From Dyadobacter sp. CY312 (lineage in GTDB: Bacteria; Bacteroidota; Bacteroidia; Cytophagales; Spirosomataceae), in the NCBI RefSeq assembly GCF_021390535.1, contig NZ_JAJUXG010000013.1:1-64000 (forward strand): DNA of 64,000 nt. The letters are read 5' to 3'. The notes beneath the pieces were generated by a model. That model saw nothing but the letters and a program-made list of their open reading frames with translations, searched no databases and had not been told where the DNA came from. How positions within the stretch are numbered: position 1 is the stretch's first letter; each line of letters starts with the position of its first letter. Position numbers and translations under genes: made by a program. This document shows positions 1-8,903 of the stretch, piece after piece.

Positions 1-77
1 TTTTCAGCCCAAAACAATCACTCAAATTGATCATTTTTATACCTTTTATCTATCTCAATATACCTCATATACAGTAG

Positions 78-107
78 TTTAAAATTTCATTTTATCAGAT
101 ATATTTG
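78..107 (+). promoter_or_regulatory. Putative Bacteroidota-type promoter of the NarL/kinase pair
   Basis: A TATATTTG box at 100-107 fits the Bacteroidota -7 consensus TAnnTTTG, and TTTA at 78-81 is a weak -33 candidate 18 bases upstream. The box lies 20 bases before the ATG at 128, giving a short leader. This is pattern matching only; the -33 element is poor. Confidence 0.4.
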
Positions 108-127
108 TATTAAAATCACCTTATAAA

Positions 128-772
128 ATGCACAACACAGCCGAGATCGCCGCATCGGATATATTATTGATTGATGACCATATTCTGGTAGCAGAAGGCT
201 TTAAAGAGCTATTATTAAAGATTTTACCACCCGGTTCCAAAGTTGATATTTGCTTTTCTGTCGACAAGGCGAGAATGAATTTACAGGGCGGTAGTTACAG
301 GTTTGTAATCACCGATCTGATGATACCGGGCCAGGATGTGCTGGAGTTCATTACCTATTGCCGAAAAACCTTTAAGAATATTATTATTATAGTAATAACG
401 GGTGTAGTCGATGCGAATAGTATCAGGGCCTGTCTTGCTGCCGGAGCCAATGGTTACCTGAGTAAGGCAATTGAACCCCGTGACGTGAAGCTTGCTCTTG
501 AGTACACGTATCTTGGTAAAAAGTTCATCAGCAACGACCTGAGTGGAAAATTGGCAGACAGTATTTTATCAGCAGAAAATACCGCATTAACCGCAAAGGA
601 AATGGAAATTCTCAGACTGATAGCCGCCGGGAAAGGCACCAAAGTGATTGCAGAGATATTGTTCATAAGCCCTATTACGGTGATGACCCATAAACGAAAT
701 ATCTTGCGCAAGCTTAACCTTCACTCCGCTACCGAACTGGTGAAATACGCCTACGACAACAATTTGGTTTGA
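128..772 (+). CDS. NarL/FixJ-family response regulator
   Basis: A DNA-binding response regulator of 214 residues, the usual size for the family. The receiver domain (about residues 10-130) has the acidic pair D16/D17, the phospho-acceptor D63 in the ITDLMIPG motif and a conserved lysine in LSKAIEP. The C-terminal LuxR-type helix-turn-helix (about 153-210) shows the typical LTAKEMEILRLIAAG start. The ATG at 128 is the only good start. A histidine kinase gene begins 25 bp downstream on the same strand, so the two are very probably a cognate pair that controls transcription. The signal sensed and the target genes cannot be read from the sequence. Confidence 0.93.
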   Translation: MHNTAEIAASDILLIDDHILVAEGFKELLLKILPPGSKVDICFSVDKARMNLQGGSYRFVITDLMIPGQDVLEFITYCRKTFKNIIIIVITGVVDANSIRACLAAGANGYLSKAIEPRDVKLALEYTYLGKKFISNDLSGKLADSILSAENTALTAKEMEILRLIAAGKGTKVIAEILFISPITVMTHKRNILRKLNLHSATELVKYAYDNNLV

Positions 773-797
773 ACAGATACATTAACAGAAAGGCTTC

Positions 798-2771
798 ATG
801 CAAGAATATTGCTCCGTTTCTACATTCCGGGACAGATCCTGCCGCCCAGGTTTTATTAATGGAAAGCAGGCTATACTTTTTCTGATAGGCTTCCTGCTTT
901 TTTGGATTAATAGTTTTGGACAAAAGAATACACCTGCCCGGGAGTGGGAAAGTTTGTTATCGGACTATGTTTCAAAATCAGTGCATGATACAGTTTACCT
1001 TCGGAAAGCGGAGGTACTTGCAGGGCAGTCGCTGAAAGAACCACAACTAAAACAAAGACTGGCAACATTTAGAAAAATAGCATGGTCCAAAGAATCTTAT
1101 CATCCTTACAGGGCCAGCTACTATGGTATTCTTGCGAATCATTCCATTGCCATTCATCAGGAGGGATTTTCAATTTATTATTTACAGAAACAGGAGGAAG
1201 AATTAAAAAAATCGGTTGATTATGTCAATTCCCTGAGTGAACCCCGGCTGCTTCTGGCCATTTATGGAAGAGATGAGCAAAGTAATATTGATAAACGTCT
1301 GGGTATTTTTCAGGATAATCTCCCATTTCTAAAATCGTTGCCCGGTCTGCTAAAAAAACAGCAGGTGCATTATCTCACCTGCTTTAATGCGATGACTATC
1401 CTTAATCATGCCGCTCAGATTTATGCAAAAAAAGAGGATAGCCTGAAAGTGCTTGCAATATGCAATCTGTCGGAAGGCATATTCAGAGAGATTGAAAAGG
1501 ATGCGGGGTTCAATAAAATAAGGAGACAACAATGCAGGCTGCTGTTGTACATGACAGAACATGCAAGAGCGAAGGTATTAAAGGATACCAGGCAGCAGTG
1601 GACCGTGCTACACGATGCCGAAACCTTTGTCAGGGCTATGCAAACCGAATCACCATCTGCCTGGCTCAGGGCTTTTGAAAGGGCTGTGCTGACGAAAATG
1701 ATAGACTTCAATATCAAACAAAATCAAATTGATAGCGGCAGATACTATTTTAACATCCTAAAAGGCCAAGTTGCTTCTGAGTCCAAAAATGCGTTTGGAG
1801 ATGGTGCTACTAAATATTTACTTTATTCCAGTATACTAAACGCGAAGGAAAACAATTACCGATCTGCATATGATACGTTGCTGAAGGCATACGAAATAAA
1901 TGATTCCATCATAGCGACAAAAACGGCCGACATCCATAATAACATGTACGCCAACATGGTAGCTGAGCAACGTGCCGAGCAACTCGTGACTGCCGAAATT
2001 GAAAAAGGCAACAGGAACATCGTCATTTTTGTCATATCAACTTTACTTATTGTGGCAGTTGCTTCATTAATTTTAAGGCAAAAGGCCAGGGATGCGAAAA
2101 TGAAAAGGCAAATAGAAGACCTCAATAACACCACTCAGATTCAAATCGCAGAACTGGAAGCAAAAGCCAATACGGTGCAAAAAAAGCTTGGAATGGAACT
2201 TCACGACGGAATTTCTGGCAACCTGGTCCACATTTGTAATCACCTGGCCACAGAATTAATGGGTGAAAATGATCCTGAAAAAAGAGACAGGTTGCAGCAA
2301 TTATCCGATTTGGCAAAAAAAACCTATATCGCTACCAGAGAAAAAAGCCACGAGTGGTACACGCAAGGAACAGAAGATGAACTTGATGCTTTTTCCAAAA
2401 GTGTAGAAAAGATCGTTTCAAATGCGCTTGCCGGCGACAAATATGAAAAACAAATTGAGGTAGATCACCTTTCTCTGGAAAAAGTATCTCCTCTAACCCG
2501 CGTTCATCTGTTGCGCATCATTCAGGAAGCGATGGCCAATATTATCAAACATGCCAGGGCCAGTAAAATCAAGCTTTTTATTTATGAAGAAGATCATTCA
2601 CTGACCCTTCAGATCACTGATGATGGCAGGGGATTTGACACGAACCCGAAGACAAATACCAAAGGCGTCGGTTTGCAATCCATCAGAAACAGAATACAGG
2701 AAATGAACGGATCTCTGGATATCGTTACATCTCCCAAAGGCACTGAACTCCTGTGTATTATTCCGATCTGA
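798..2771 (+). CDS. Sensor histidine kinase (HisKA_3 / NarX-type)
   Basis: A membrane histidine kinase of 657 residues, partner of the NarL-type regulator just upstream. A hydrophobic stretch near residues 24-41 ending in SFGQ looks like an export signal. It is followed by a long, mostly helical region (about 45-395) that may act as the sensor, perhaps as degenerate TPR-like helices. A transmembrane helix lies at about 407-427, then a short coiled coil, then the HisKA_3 motif MELHDG with H469 as probable phospho-acceptor. The C-terminal HATPase region has the N-box QEAMANIIKHA and the G-box DDGRGFD. The first ~22 residues before the signal are unusual, so the true start may be a later non-ATG codon. 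Ligand unknown. Confidence 0.9.
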   Translation: MQEYCSVSTFRDRSCRPGFINGKQAILFLIGFLLFWINSFGQKNTPAREWESLLSDYVSKSVHDTVYLRKAEVLAGQSLKEPQLKQRLATFRKIAWSKESYHPYRASYYGILANHSIAIHQEGFSIYYLQKQEEELKKSVDYVNSLSEPRLLLAIYGRDEQSNIDKRLGIFQDNLPFLKSLPGLLKKQQVHYLTCFNAMTILNHAAQIYAKKEDSLKVLAICNLSEGIFREIEKDAGFNKIRRQQCRLLLYMTEHARAKVLKDTRQQWTVLHDAETFVRAMQTESPSAWLRAFERAVLTKMIDFNIKQNQIDSGRYYFNILKGQVASESKNAFGDGATKYLLYSSILNAKENNYRSAYDTLLKAYEINDSIIATKTADIHNNMYANMVAEQRAEQLVTAEIEKGNRNIVIFVISTLLIVAVASLILRQKARDAKMKRQIEDLNNTTQIQIAELEAKANTVQKKLGMELHDGISGNLVHICNHLATELMGENDPEKRDRLQQLSDLAKKTYIATREKSHEWYTQGTEDELDAFSKSVEKIVSNALAGDKYEKQIEVDHLSLEKVSPLTRVHLLRIIQEAMANIIKHARASKIKLFIYEEDHSLTLQITDDGRGFDTNPKTNTKGVGLQSIRNRIQEMNGSLDIVTSPKGTELLCIIPI

Positions 2772-3134
2772 CTTATGTTTGTCGGGCTCTGATTAATATA
2801 ATTTTCAGCACTGTGAAAGAAAAAAAGGTGAATGAAAGGCACTCACCCTTTAACTATTGTAAACCTAACTAGCATAAGCTGCCATCCATGCCGGATGAAT
2901 TTGAACATTATCGTTTGAAAATATAAAGAGTGCGCGTAAAACACCCACCCTTTATTCCTCAACAACAAGCAATATGCTAAGCTGTGGACGAGAAAATAAA
3001 TTTAAGTAACTCATTGACAAACAAATACCTGCATAAGCGGTACATATTTACCTCAAATGCGGTATCGGTTATGATATATTGGCAGACTTATTTATCCTTA
3101 AAGTACTTGCGGCCGATCGCTTAACGACCCTGCC
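2772..3134. other. Intergenic region, no gene seen
   Basis: Space between the end of the kinase gene and the end of a convergent small gene. A weak imperfect stem (about 2824-2852, AAAGGTGA opposite TCACCCTTT) lies shortly after the kinase stop and might end transcription. I see no convincing gene, RNA or repeat in the rest. Confidence 0.5.
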
Positions 3135-3431
3135 TTACGAAATTCCAACGTACTGATTTTCCCGCATTTCATGCCTTGAAAACAGATTCTTCATTTCGTG
3201 CCAATGTACATCCTCGATTTGATGTAAGAAGGCATCGAAAAGGTCCGAATCGCCTTCCGCGTCAACGAAGTTGATGTCTTTCTCAACATTATTCTTGCTC
3301 AGCAAAACGGTGTACTCTGTATTAACAAACTCAAAACCGAACCTGACACATGCCACGGCACCACTATGATCGTATACCGCGGTTTCAATAAAAACAAGTT
3401 TCAGCTCATTGGAAAATAATTGCGGGTACAT
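3135..3431 (-). CDS. Small hypothetical protein (98 aa)
   Basis: A 98-residue soluble, acidic protein with no family I recognise. It has no signal peptide or membrane helix. The middle alternates hydrophobic and charged residues in a way that suggests a small beta-rich fold, and the end is rich in His and Glu. It lies 139 bp downstream of ligD on the same strand and could be read from the same transcript. It is called as a gene because it has an ATG start, plausible composition and no competing gene. Its reality needs homologues to confirm. Confidence 0.5.
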   Translation of the reverse strand: MYPQLFSNELKLVFIETAVYDHSGAVACVRFGFEFVNTEYTVLLSKNNVEKDINFVDAEGDSDLFDAFLHQIEDVHWHEMKNLFSRHEMRENQYVGIS

Positions 3432-3570
3432 GGAAAGTTGATGATTTAGGAGTTATAGTCAGGATATTCTGACCTGTAGGAGGAACGATGGTCACCACAC
3501 CAGCATAAATTAAAAACAGACTTTCAGCCCTGTCCATATTTTTATACTGCATCTGAGTCAGCTATTCCGC

Positions 3571-6258
3571 TCATTCATCGGCTCCTACAATTTTATGCAG
3601 GTCAATTCCCTTTCCCAGAACAGGCAGAAATAAATCCCCGACTTCCTTTATTCGCTGCATGGTGTTAAAGATCGTAAAATCAGACATTTTCAGACCTGGT
3701 TTTACTTCCTCCCAATGAAGCGGCATGGAAACGGTTGCACCTGGTTTTGGTCTTACTGAATATGGCGCTGCCAGCGTTGCTCCGGGCCTATTCTGTAAAA
3801 AGTCCAGGTACATTTTACCCTTTCGGGCTTTTACTGCCCTTTCCAGACTTGTAAAGTCAGGGATTTGCTCGTTCACAAGCGTGACAATCACACGTGCAAA
3901 CTCCTTGGACTGCTCGTAGGTATACTTGCCTCCTAGCGGAATGTAGATGTGTATACCTGTGGATCCGCTCGTTTTTGGATATGAAGCGGCGCCCAGTTGG
4001 TCCAAAACCGACTTCGTAACCTGTGCTGCCTCTATTACCTGTTCAAAGGTGGTCTTGGGAGCAGGATCAAGATCGATGATACACCAGGTCGGATGATCAG
4101 GATTGTCCGTTGTGGAACTCCACGGATTGATTTCAATGGCTCCCAAATTCGCCATATACAGCAGGGTAGCCTCATCATTGGCAACCAGATAATTTTTATC
4201 CTCCGGATCGTCGCTGCTTTGATAGCGATACCTGGTCATCCATTCGGGGACTTTCCTAGTCACGTCTTTTTGGTAAAAACTGGGCCCCTTGATCCCACCC
4301 GGAAACCGATTCAGGGATTCCGGTCTGTCTTTCAGATACGGCAGTATAAAAGGCGCTACCTGGTAATAATAATTGATCAGATCCCGCTTGGCTATCTTCT
4401 CGTCCGGCCAGTAAATTTTGTTCAGATTGGTAAATTTCAGCTCATGCCCTTGCAGCTTTTTGCATTGGGTTTTCTCTTTGGGATTTAGCAAAGTCCTGCC
4501 TTCCTGTTTTTCCGGCGTTCTCACAATCTCTTCAAGACCTGCTTTTCGGGATTTAGTAACCTTACCACTGTCGGTGGCTGTTTCCACAACAACTTCCTTT
4601 GCGTTTTTATCCTCACGCATGGCAACAAAAGACGGATGACGAAACACGCCGTCCTGTGTGATCTCTGAAAAATTTACTTCACAAACCAATTCCGGTTTCA
4701 GCCAGGTAACAGTAGCATGAGGTGGATTACGACGAAAACGGGACGGTTTGTTATAGTCAGGAATTTCTTCAAATGGCGTTCTTTCTGTAATAAGAGGTTT
4801 AAAAAGCGCAATCATTTCCTTTTGCTGCTTTTGGTTAAAACCCGTTCCTACTTTACCCACATATTTAAGATTTTTACCTTCATAAGCCCCCAACAGCAAC
4901 GAGCTGAACAACTTTGGCGTGTCTTCATTCCGGGTATAGCCAGCAATAACCACTTCCTGACGTTTCTGTACTTTAATCTTCAACCAGTCTCGTGAACGTT
5001 CACCAGGCAAATAAGTGCTGTCTAATTTTTTAGCTATAATACCTTCCAGTCCCATTTCTTTAGCAGCATCAAAAAAATCGGTTCCCCGTGCTTCGACGCT
5101 AAATCCACTTCGGATGATACCGCCTTCTGGAATTAATGGTAACAGCGCTGCGCTCCGTTCCTTTTGGGTCAGTCCCGTGAGATTTTTTCCGTCCAGCCAA
5201 AGAATATCGAATACGTAGAATAAAATTTCGCCATCCGCTTCGCTCCGCCAATTTTGGAGAGCACCAAAAGTCGAAATGCCCTTTTCATTCACGACCACGA
5301 TTTCCCCATCAATGATCGTATTCAGATTCCAGGCCTTGATCGCATCATAAACCGGATAGAATTTATCGTTAAATGATTTGTTGTTCCTCGATTTTAGCTC
5401 CACCTGTTCCCCTTTCATGAACGCCAGCGCCCTATATCCATCCCATTTCACTTCATATTGCCATCCCGGATCGTCAAAAGGGGCATCTGCCAGTGTGGCG
5501 AGCATGGGTGTGATTTTCGTGTCAAACCTACCTTTCGGTGCTTTCTTTATGATCTCAGTTACGTCCAGCTGCGGCTCGGGTACATGCGTATTTTCAGGAT
5601 CTAACTGTTTGTCCAAAGACTTTTTAACGGTCTTTTTGGAAACAGATTTACCTTCCTTCTTCTGGCGATAAATGTTGTCACTTGTTGCTGCAATTTCTTT
5701 CAGATCCTGTCCCGAGATCACCGACTTGTCTTGCAAAGTAATGTCGTCTTTGGTCGCATATTTGTCATTCAGCTTCATAAGCAGCCAGCCGTTATCTCCT
5801 CTCCCATGCGCCCTGACAAGCGCAAACTGACCTTGCAACTTGTCCCCGTTTATGTCGAACTTGATTTTTCCGGCGTTCAGCTGCTTTAACAGATTTTTTT
5901 CATTCGTTTTTTTATCTTTCTGCAAATCCTCTGCCGGTTCGTAAGTGCCTTGGTCCCACACCATCACAGTACCTCCGCCATACTCACCTTTCGGTATAAT
6001 CCCCTCAAAAGTCCGGTAGTCATATGGATGATCCTCCACCATCATGGCCAGACGTTTTACATCCGGATCCATGGATGGCCCTTTGGGCACCGCCCAGCTT
6101 TTAAGCACCCCGTCCATTTCAAGTCGGAAATCGTAGTGAAGGTGTGAAGCTGCATGCTTCTGCACCACAAACCGAAGTTCCTTTTTATCCGGTTTGCCTC
6201 CAAATGGTTCAGGCGTTTTACCCGTCGATCGTTTTGCTTTGTATTTGACCAAGCTCAT
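3571..6258 (-). CDS. ligD: Multifunctional ATP-dependent DNA ligase D
   Basis: The enzyme of bacterial non-homologous end joining, which processes, fills in and seals double-strand breaks. The 895 residues hold three domains in the order phosphoesterase, ligase, polymerase. The 3'-phosphoesterase (about 28-190) carries HYDFRLE at 41-47. The ligase core (about 248-530) has the adenylation motif KWDGYR at 271-276, so K271 is the expected nucleophile, and a second conserved region EGIIAKK at 405-411. The primase-like polymerase domain (about 607-890) has the metal-binding DLDP at 729-732 and SGSTGIHIYIP at 764-774. The length fits a full LigD. A Ku gene, its usual partner, is not in this window. 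The gene is divergent from the antiporter gene. Confidence 0.97.
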   Translation of the reverse strand: MSLVKYKAKRSTGKTPEPFGGKPDKKELRFVVQKHAASHLHYDFRLEMDGVLKSWAVPKGPSMDPDVKRLAMMVEDHPYDYRTFEGIIPKGEYGGGTVMVWDQGTYEPAEDLQKDKKTNEKNLLKQLNAGKIKFDINGDKLQGQFALVRAHGRGDNGWLLMKLNDKYATKDDITLQDKSVISGQDLKEIAATSDNIYRQKKEGKSVSKKTVKKSLDKQLDPENTHVPEPQLDVTEIIKKAPKGRFDTKITPMLATLADAPFDDPGWQYEVKWDGYRALAFMKGEQVELKSRNNKSFNDKFYPVYDAIKAWNLNTIIDGEIVVVNEKGISTFGALQNWRSEADGEILFYVFDILWLDGKNLTGLTQKERSAALLPLIPEGGIIRSGFSVEARGTDFFDAAKEMGLEGIIAKKLDSTYLPGERSRDWLKIKVQKRQEVVIAGYTRNEDTPKLFSSLLLGAYEGKNLKYVGKVGTGFNQKQQKEMIALFKPLITERTPFEEIPDYNKPSRFRRNPPHATVTWLKPELVCEVNFSEITQDGVFRHPSFVAMREDKNAKEVVVETATDSGKVTKSRKAGLEEIVRTPEKQEGRTLLNPKEKTQCKKLQGHELKFTNLNKIYWPDEKIAKRDLINYYYQVAPFILPYLKDRPESLNRFPGGIKGPSFYQKDVTRKVPEWMTRYRYQSSDDPEDKNYLVANDEATLLYMANLGAIEINPWSSTTDNPDHPTWCIIDLDPAPKTTFEQVIEAAQVTKSVLDQLGAASYPKTSGSTGIHIYIPLGGKYTYEQSKEFARVIVTLVNEQIPDFTSLERAVKARKGKMYLDFLQNRPGATLAAPYSVRPKPGATVSMPLHWEEVKPGLKMSDFTIFNTMQRIKEVGDLFLPVLGKGIDLHKIVGADE

Positions 6259-6711
6259 AGTGCATTGTGGGATGAGTATTTAATCCATAAAGTCAAACCA
6301 CATCAAAGCACGTGCCAGCTGGCAAATATTATCTGAACATTTCCCAAAACCGTAGCTCCCTATAAAGCCGTCAGACCTGCTCAATTCTGTTGGCAACTAT
6401 ACTTTCACCGTGCAGCCAGGGACGTTACAGATTACAATCGTCCCTACCGCGCTTTAAACTTAAAGAAAGTAGTTGAATCAATCTTAACTGGCAGAATTTG
6501 AACTGATGAAGCATCAGTGACTGACAAAAATGAAATTTTATTATCAGCAAAAAGTTTGGTTAAATTTGTCCAAATTTGATAAACACACTTCATCATGCTG
6601 GTTAACATAAACTTGCCGGAACTTCTTCATTTTACCGAACATCATTTCTGGTAACTGATATCTTGCCTCCACACCGTTTCGAACCAAGTACAGACTTCAT
6701 AATTGCAAAAA
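6259..6711. other. Divergent intergenic region (ligD / antiporter)
   Basis: This 453 bp region should hold promoters for both flanking genes. One TAAATTTG (6561-6568) fits the -7 consensus for rightward transcription, but it has no -33 partner and lies about 143 bp before the antiporter ATG. No gene or clear repeat seen. Confidence 0.4.
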
Positions 6712-8295
6712 ATGCATACACTATTGCCTTTCCTGCTTGCCATGGTGGCCGTTATCGTGCTGCTCAACATGTGGGCCGCCAAACTAAAAATCGCTTATCC
6801 CATTCTGCTGGTTATCGGTGGACTTTTCATCAGTTTCATCCCCGGACTGCCAATTGTAAGAATAGATCCAGACCTCATATTTTTCATTTTCCTGCCGCCT
6901 CTGCTATTCCAGGCGTGCTGGACTGTTTCTTTTAAGGAGATGAAAAAATGGTGGCGGATGATCACCAGTTATGCGTTTCTGGTCGTGTTCTTTACCGCGC
7001 TTTCCGTGGCGGTGGTGGCCAATCATTACATCCCCGGATTCTCAATTGCGCTGGGATTTTTACTTGGCGGAATTGTATCACCACCTGACGCCGTGAGCAC
7101 CGGCGCCATTACCAAATTTGTAAAAATACCTAAATCCACCACTGCCATTCTGGAAGGAGAAAGCCTTTTGAACGATGCATCCTCACTCATTATTTTTCGC
7201 TTCGCCATGGTGGCAGTTGGTACCGGCCAGTTTGTTTGGCAGGATGCCGCGCTCACTTTCTTATGGATGGTGCTGGGCGGTGCGAGTATCGGTCTGCTTA
7301 TTGCCTGGCTGTTTGTACAGGCGCATAAAAAGCTGCCTACCGATGCACCTTCCGATATCGCTTTCACCATCATAGAACCGTATTTTATGTACTGGATTGC
7401 GGAGCAGCTGCATGCTTCGGGGGTACTGGCAGTGGTATCCGGCGGCTTGTACATGTCTGCGAAACGCCTGATATTCCTGAACAGCGCCAGCCGCATCAGA
7501 GGTTACAGCGTTTGGGAGAGTTTTGTCTTTATCTTAAACGGCATTGTATTCCTTATCATAGGGCTGGAACTACCCGAAATCGTGTCCGGCATTCGTTCAA
7601 AAGGTATTCCGCTGAGTACAGCCATCGGTTACGGTGCTTTAATAACGGTTGTTTTAATCGTCGCCAGAATGATCAGCGCTTATGCGTCTATGCTTGCCAC
7701 CCTGATTTTCAGACCGGGCGTGCTTCCACAGATCAGAACTTTTAAACGCATGTTGTTCACGCCTCTCATTTTAGGATGGACTGGCATGAGGGGCGTGGTA
7801 TCCCTTGCCGCGGCGCTGGCTATACCGGTTACCCTGGACAACGGTAATGCATTTCCTCACCGGGATTTAATATTGTTCATCACCTTCGTTGCCATCCTGC
7901 TCACATTGGTGGTACAGGGACTTACACTTCCATACATCATTAATCGCTGGCGCCCTTTCGACGCGTTCATGAATGAAGAGTCGGAAGAAGCTACTAAAAA
8001 GGAAATGAAACGTGGATTGAAGCAACACGTTTACGAACATGTGAAAGAAAAATATGCAAATGAAGCCAACCCGCACGCTGGTGTACAATTGTTTATGAAA
8101 CAATGGGAAGAGCGTGCGAAAGCCAATGACGAAGACCTGATGAGTGCCAGAACGAAGGAGATTTTTACGGAGATACTTGAAGTTCAACGTCAATATCTGA
8201 CAGTACTGAACGAAAATCCGAAAATTGATGAAGAGGTGATCCGGCAGCAGTTGTATCAGCTGGATCTGGAAGAGGAACGGTTGAAAATCATTTAA
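6712..8295 (+). CDS. Na+/H+ antiporter, CPA1 family
   Basis: A cation/proton antiporter of the inner membrane, expected to exchange Na+ (or K+) for H+ in pH and salt homeostasis. It has about a dozen hydrophobic segments over the first ~410 residues, followed by a charged cytoplasmic tail of ~110 residues. Family motifs seen are GGIVSPPDAVSTG (the ion-binding Asp region), EGESLLNDASSLI with the Asn-Asp pair, and GMRGVVSLAAALAIP. I chose the ATG at 6712; an in-frame TTG nine bases upstream is possible but less likely. The tail may regulate activity. The HEAT-repeat gene follows closely and is probably cotranscribed. The exact cation cannot be told from sequence. Confidence 0.93.
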   Translation: MHTLLPFLLAMVAVIVLLNMWAAKLKIAYPILLVIGGLFISFIPGLPIVRIDPDLIFFIFLPPLLFQACWTVSFKEMKKWWRMITSYAFLVVFFTALSVAVVANHYIPGFSIALGFLLGGIVSPPDAVSTGAITKFVKIPKSTTAILEGESLLNDASSLIIFRFAMVAVGTGQFVWQDAALTFLWMVLGGASIGLLIAWLFVQAHKKLPTDAPSDIAFTIIEPYFMYWIAEQLHASGVLAVVSGGLYMSAKRLIFLNSASRIRGYSVWESFVFILNGIVFLIIGLELPEIVSGIRSKGIPLSTAIGYGALITVVLIVARMISAYASMLATLIFRPGVLPQIRTFKRMLFTPLILGWTGMRGVVSLAAALAIPVTLDNGNAFPHRDLILFITFVAILLTLVVQGLTLPYIINRWRPFDAFMNEESEEATKKEMKRGLKQHVYEHVKEKYANEANPHAGVQLFMKQWEERAKANDEDLMSARTKEIFTEILEVQRQYLTVLNENPKIDEEVIRQQLYQLDLEEERLKII

Positions 8296-8326
8296 CCAAC
8301 TGATATTTTTGACAACAGCAACGACT

Positions 8327-8845
8327 ATGGACTTAGCAGACTTATTTAGTGACAAATCGATTAAGGCAAAAGCGAAGGTGACCCGGATTGGAGAATGGCT
8401 GCTAAGTGACGAGCTTCCCGTACATGAATTACTGGCATTTGCAGAAACCAAAAAAGGCGCGGAGCTGGCCACAGCCATCGAAGCACTCGAGTATGCCACA
8501 AGTAAAAAGCCCGGAATAGCTGACGAAAGTGTATTAGGATTTGTAACAAAAGCACTGGACACGGCCGAGCCGAAAGTGAAATGGGAAAGTGCCAGGGTGA
8601 TCGGCAATGTGGCCCATCACTTCCCGGACCAGCTGGAAAATGTGATCGAAAGTCTGCTGTCAAATGCCGGACACCCGGGTACCGTAGTTCGCTGGGCCAC
8701 AGCCTACGCACTAGGCGAAATCCTGAAATTGAAGACGGATCACAACCATAAACTCCTGCCCGCTATTGAAAAGCTAAGCGCACAGGAGGAGGATAACGGT
8801 GTCAGAAAAAAATATCTGGACGCGTTAAAGAAGGCAAAAAAGTGA
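8327..8845 (+). CDS. HEAT-repeat domain protein
   Basis: A soluble alpha-helical protein of about 172 residues with HEAT-like repeats. Paired helices with spacing around 35-40 residues are visible, for example in segments beginning EPKVKWESARVIGNVA and GTVVRWATAYALGEIL. Such repeats normally form a protein-binding surface rather than a catalytic site. The ATG at 8327 was preferred over an in-frame TTG at 8309. It lies 31 bp after the antiporter stop and may be in the same operon. No specific function can be assigned; a scaffold or adaptor role is only an inference. Confidence 0.8.
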   Translation: MDLADLFSDKSIKAKAKVTRIGEWLLSDELPVHELLAFAETKKGAELATAIEALEYATSKKPGIADESVLGFVTKALDTAEPKVKWESARVIGNVAHHFPDQLENVIESLLSNAGHPGTVVRWATAYALGEILKLKTDHNHKLLPAIEKLSAQEEDNGVRKKYLDALKKAKK

Positions 8846-8903
8846 ATGTCCGACGGTGTAATGATTTCGTGCGAAAGTCAATACAAACCAACTTTTGGGA
8901 CAG

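Noticed and set aside
7867..8607. 246-residue minus-strand reading frame
   Set aside because: Overlaps the antiporter tail and the HEAT gene completely, with no motif and Phe/Leu/Ser-rich antisense composition.
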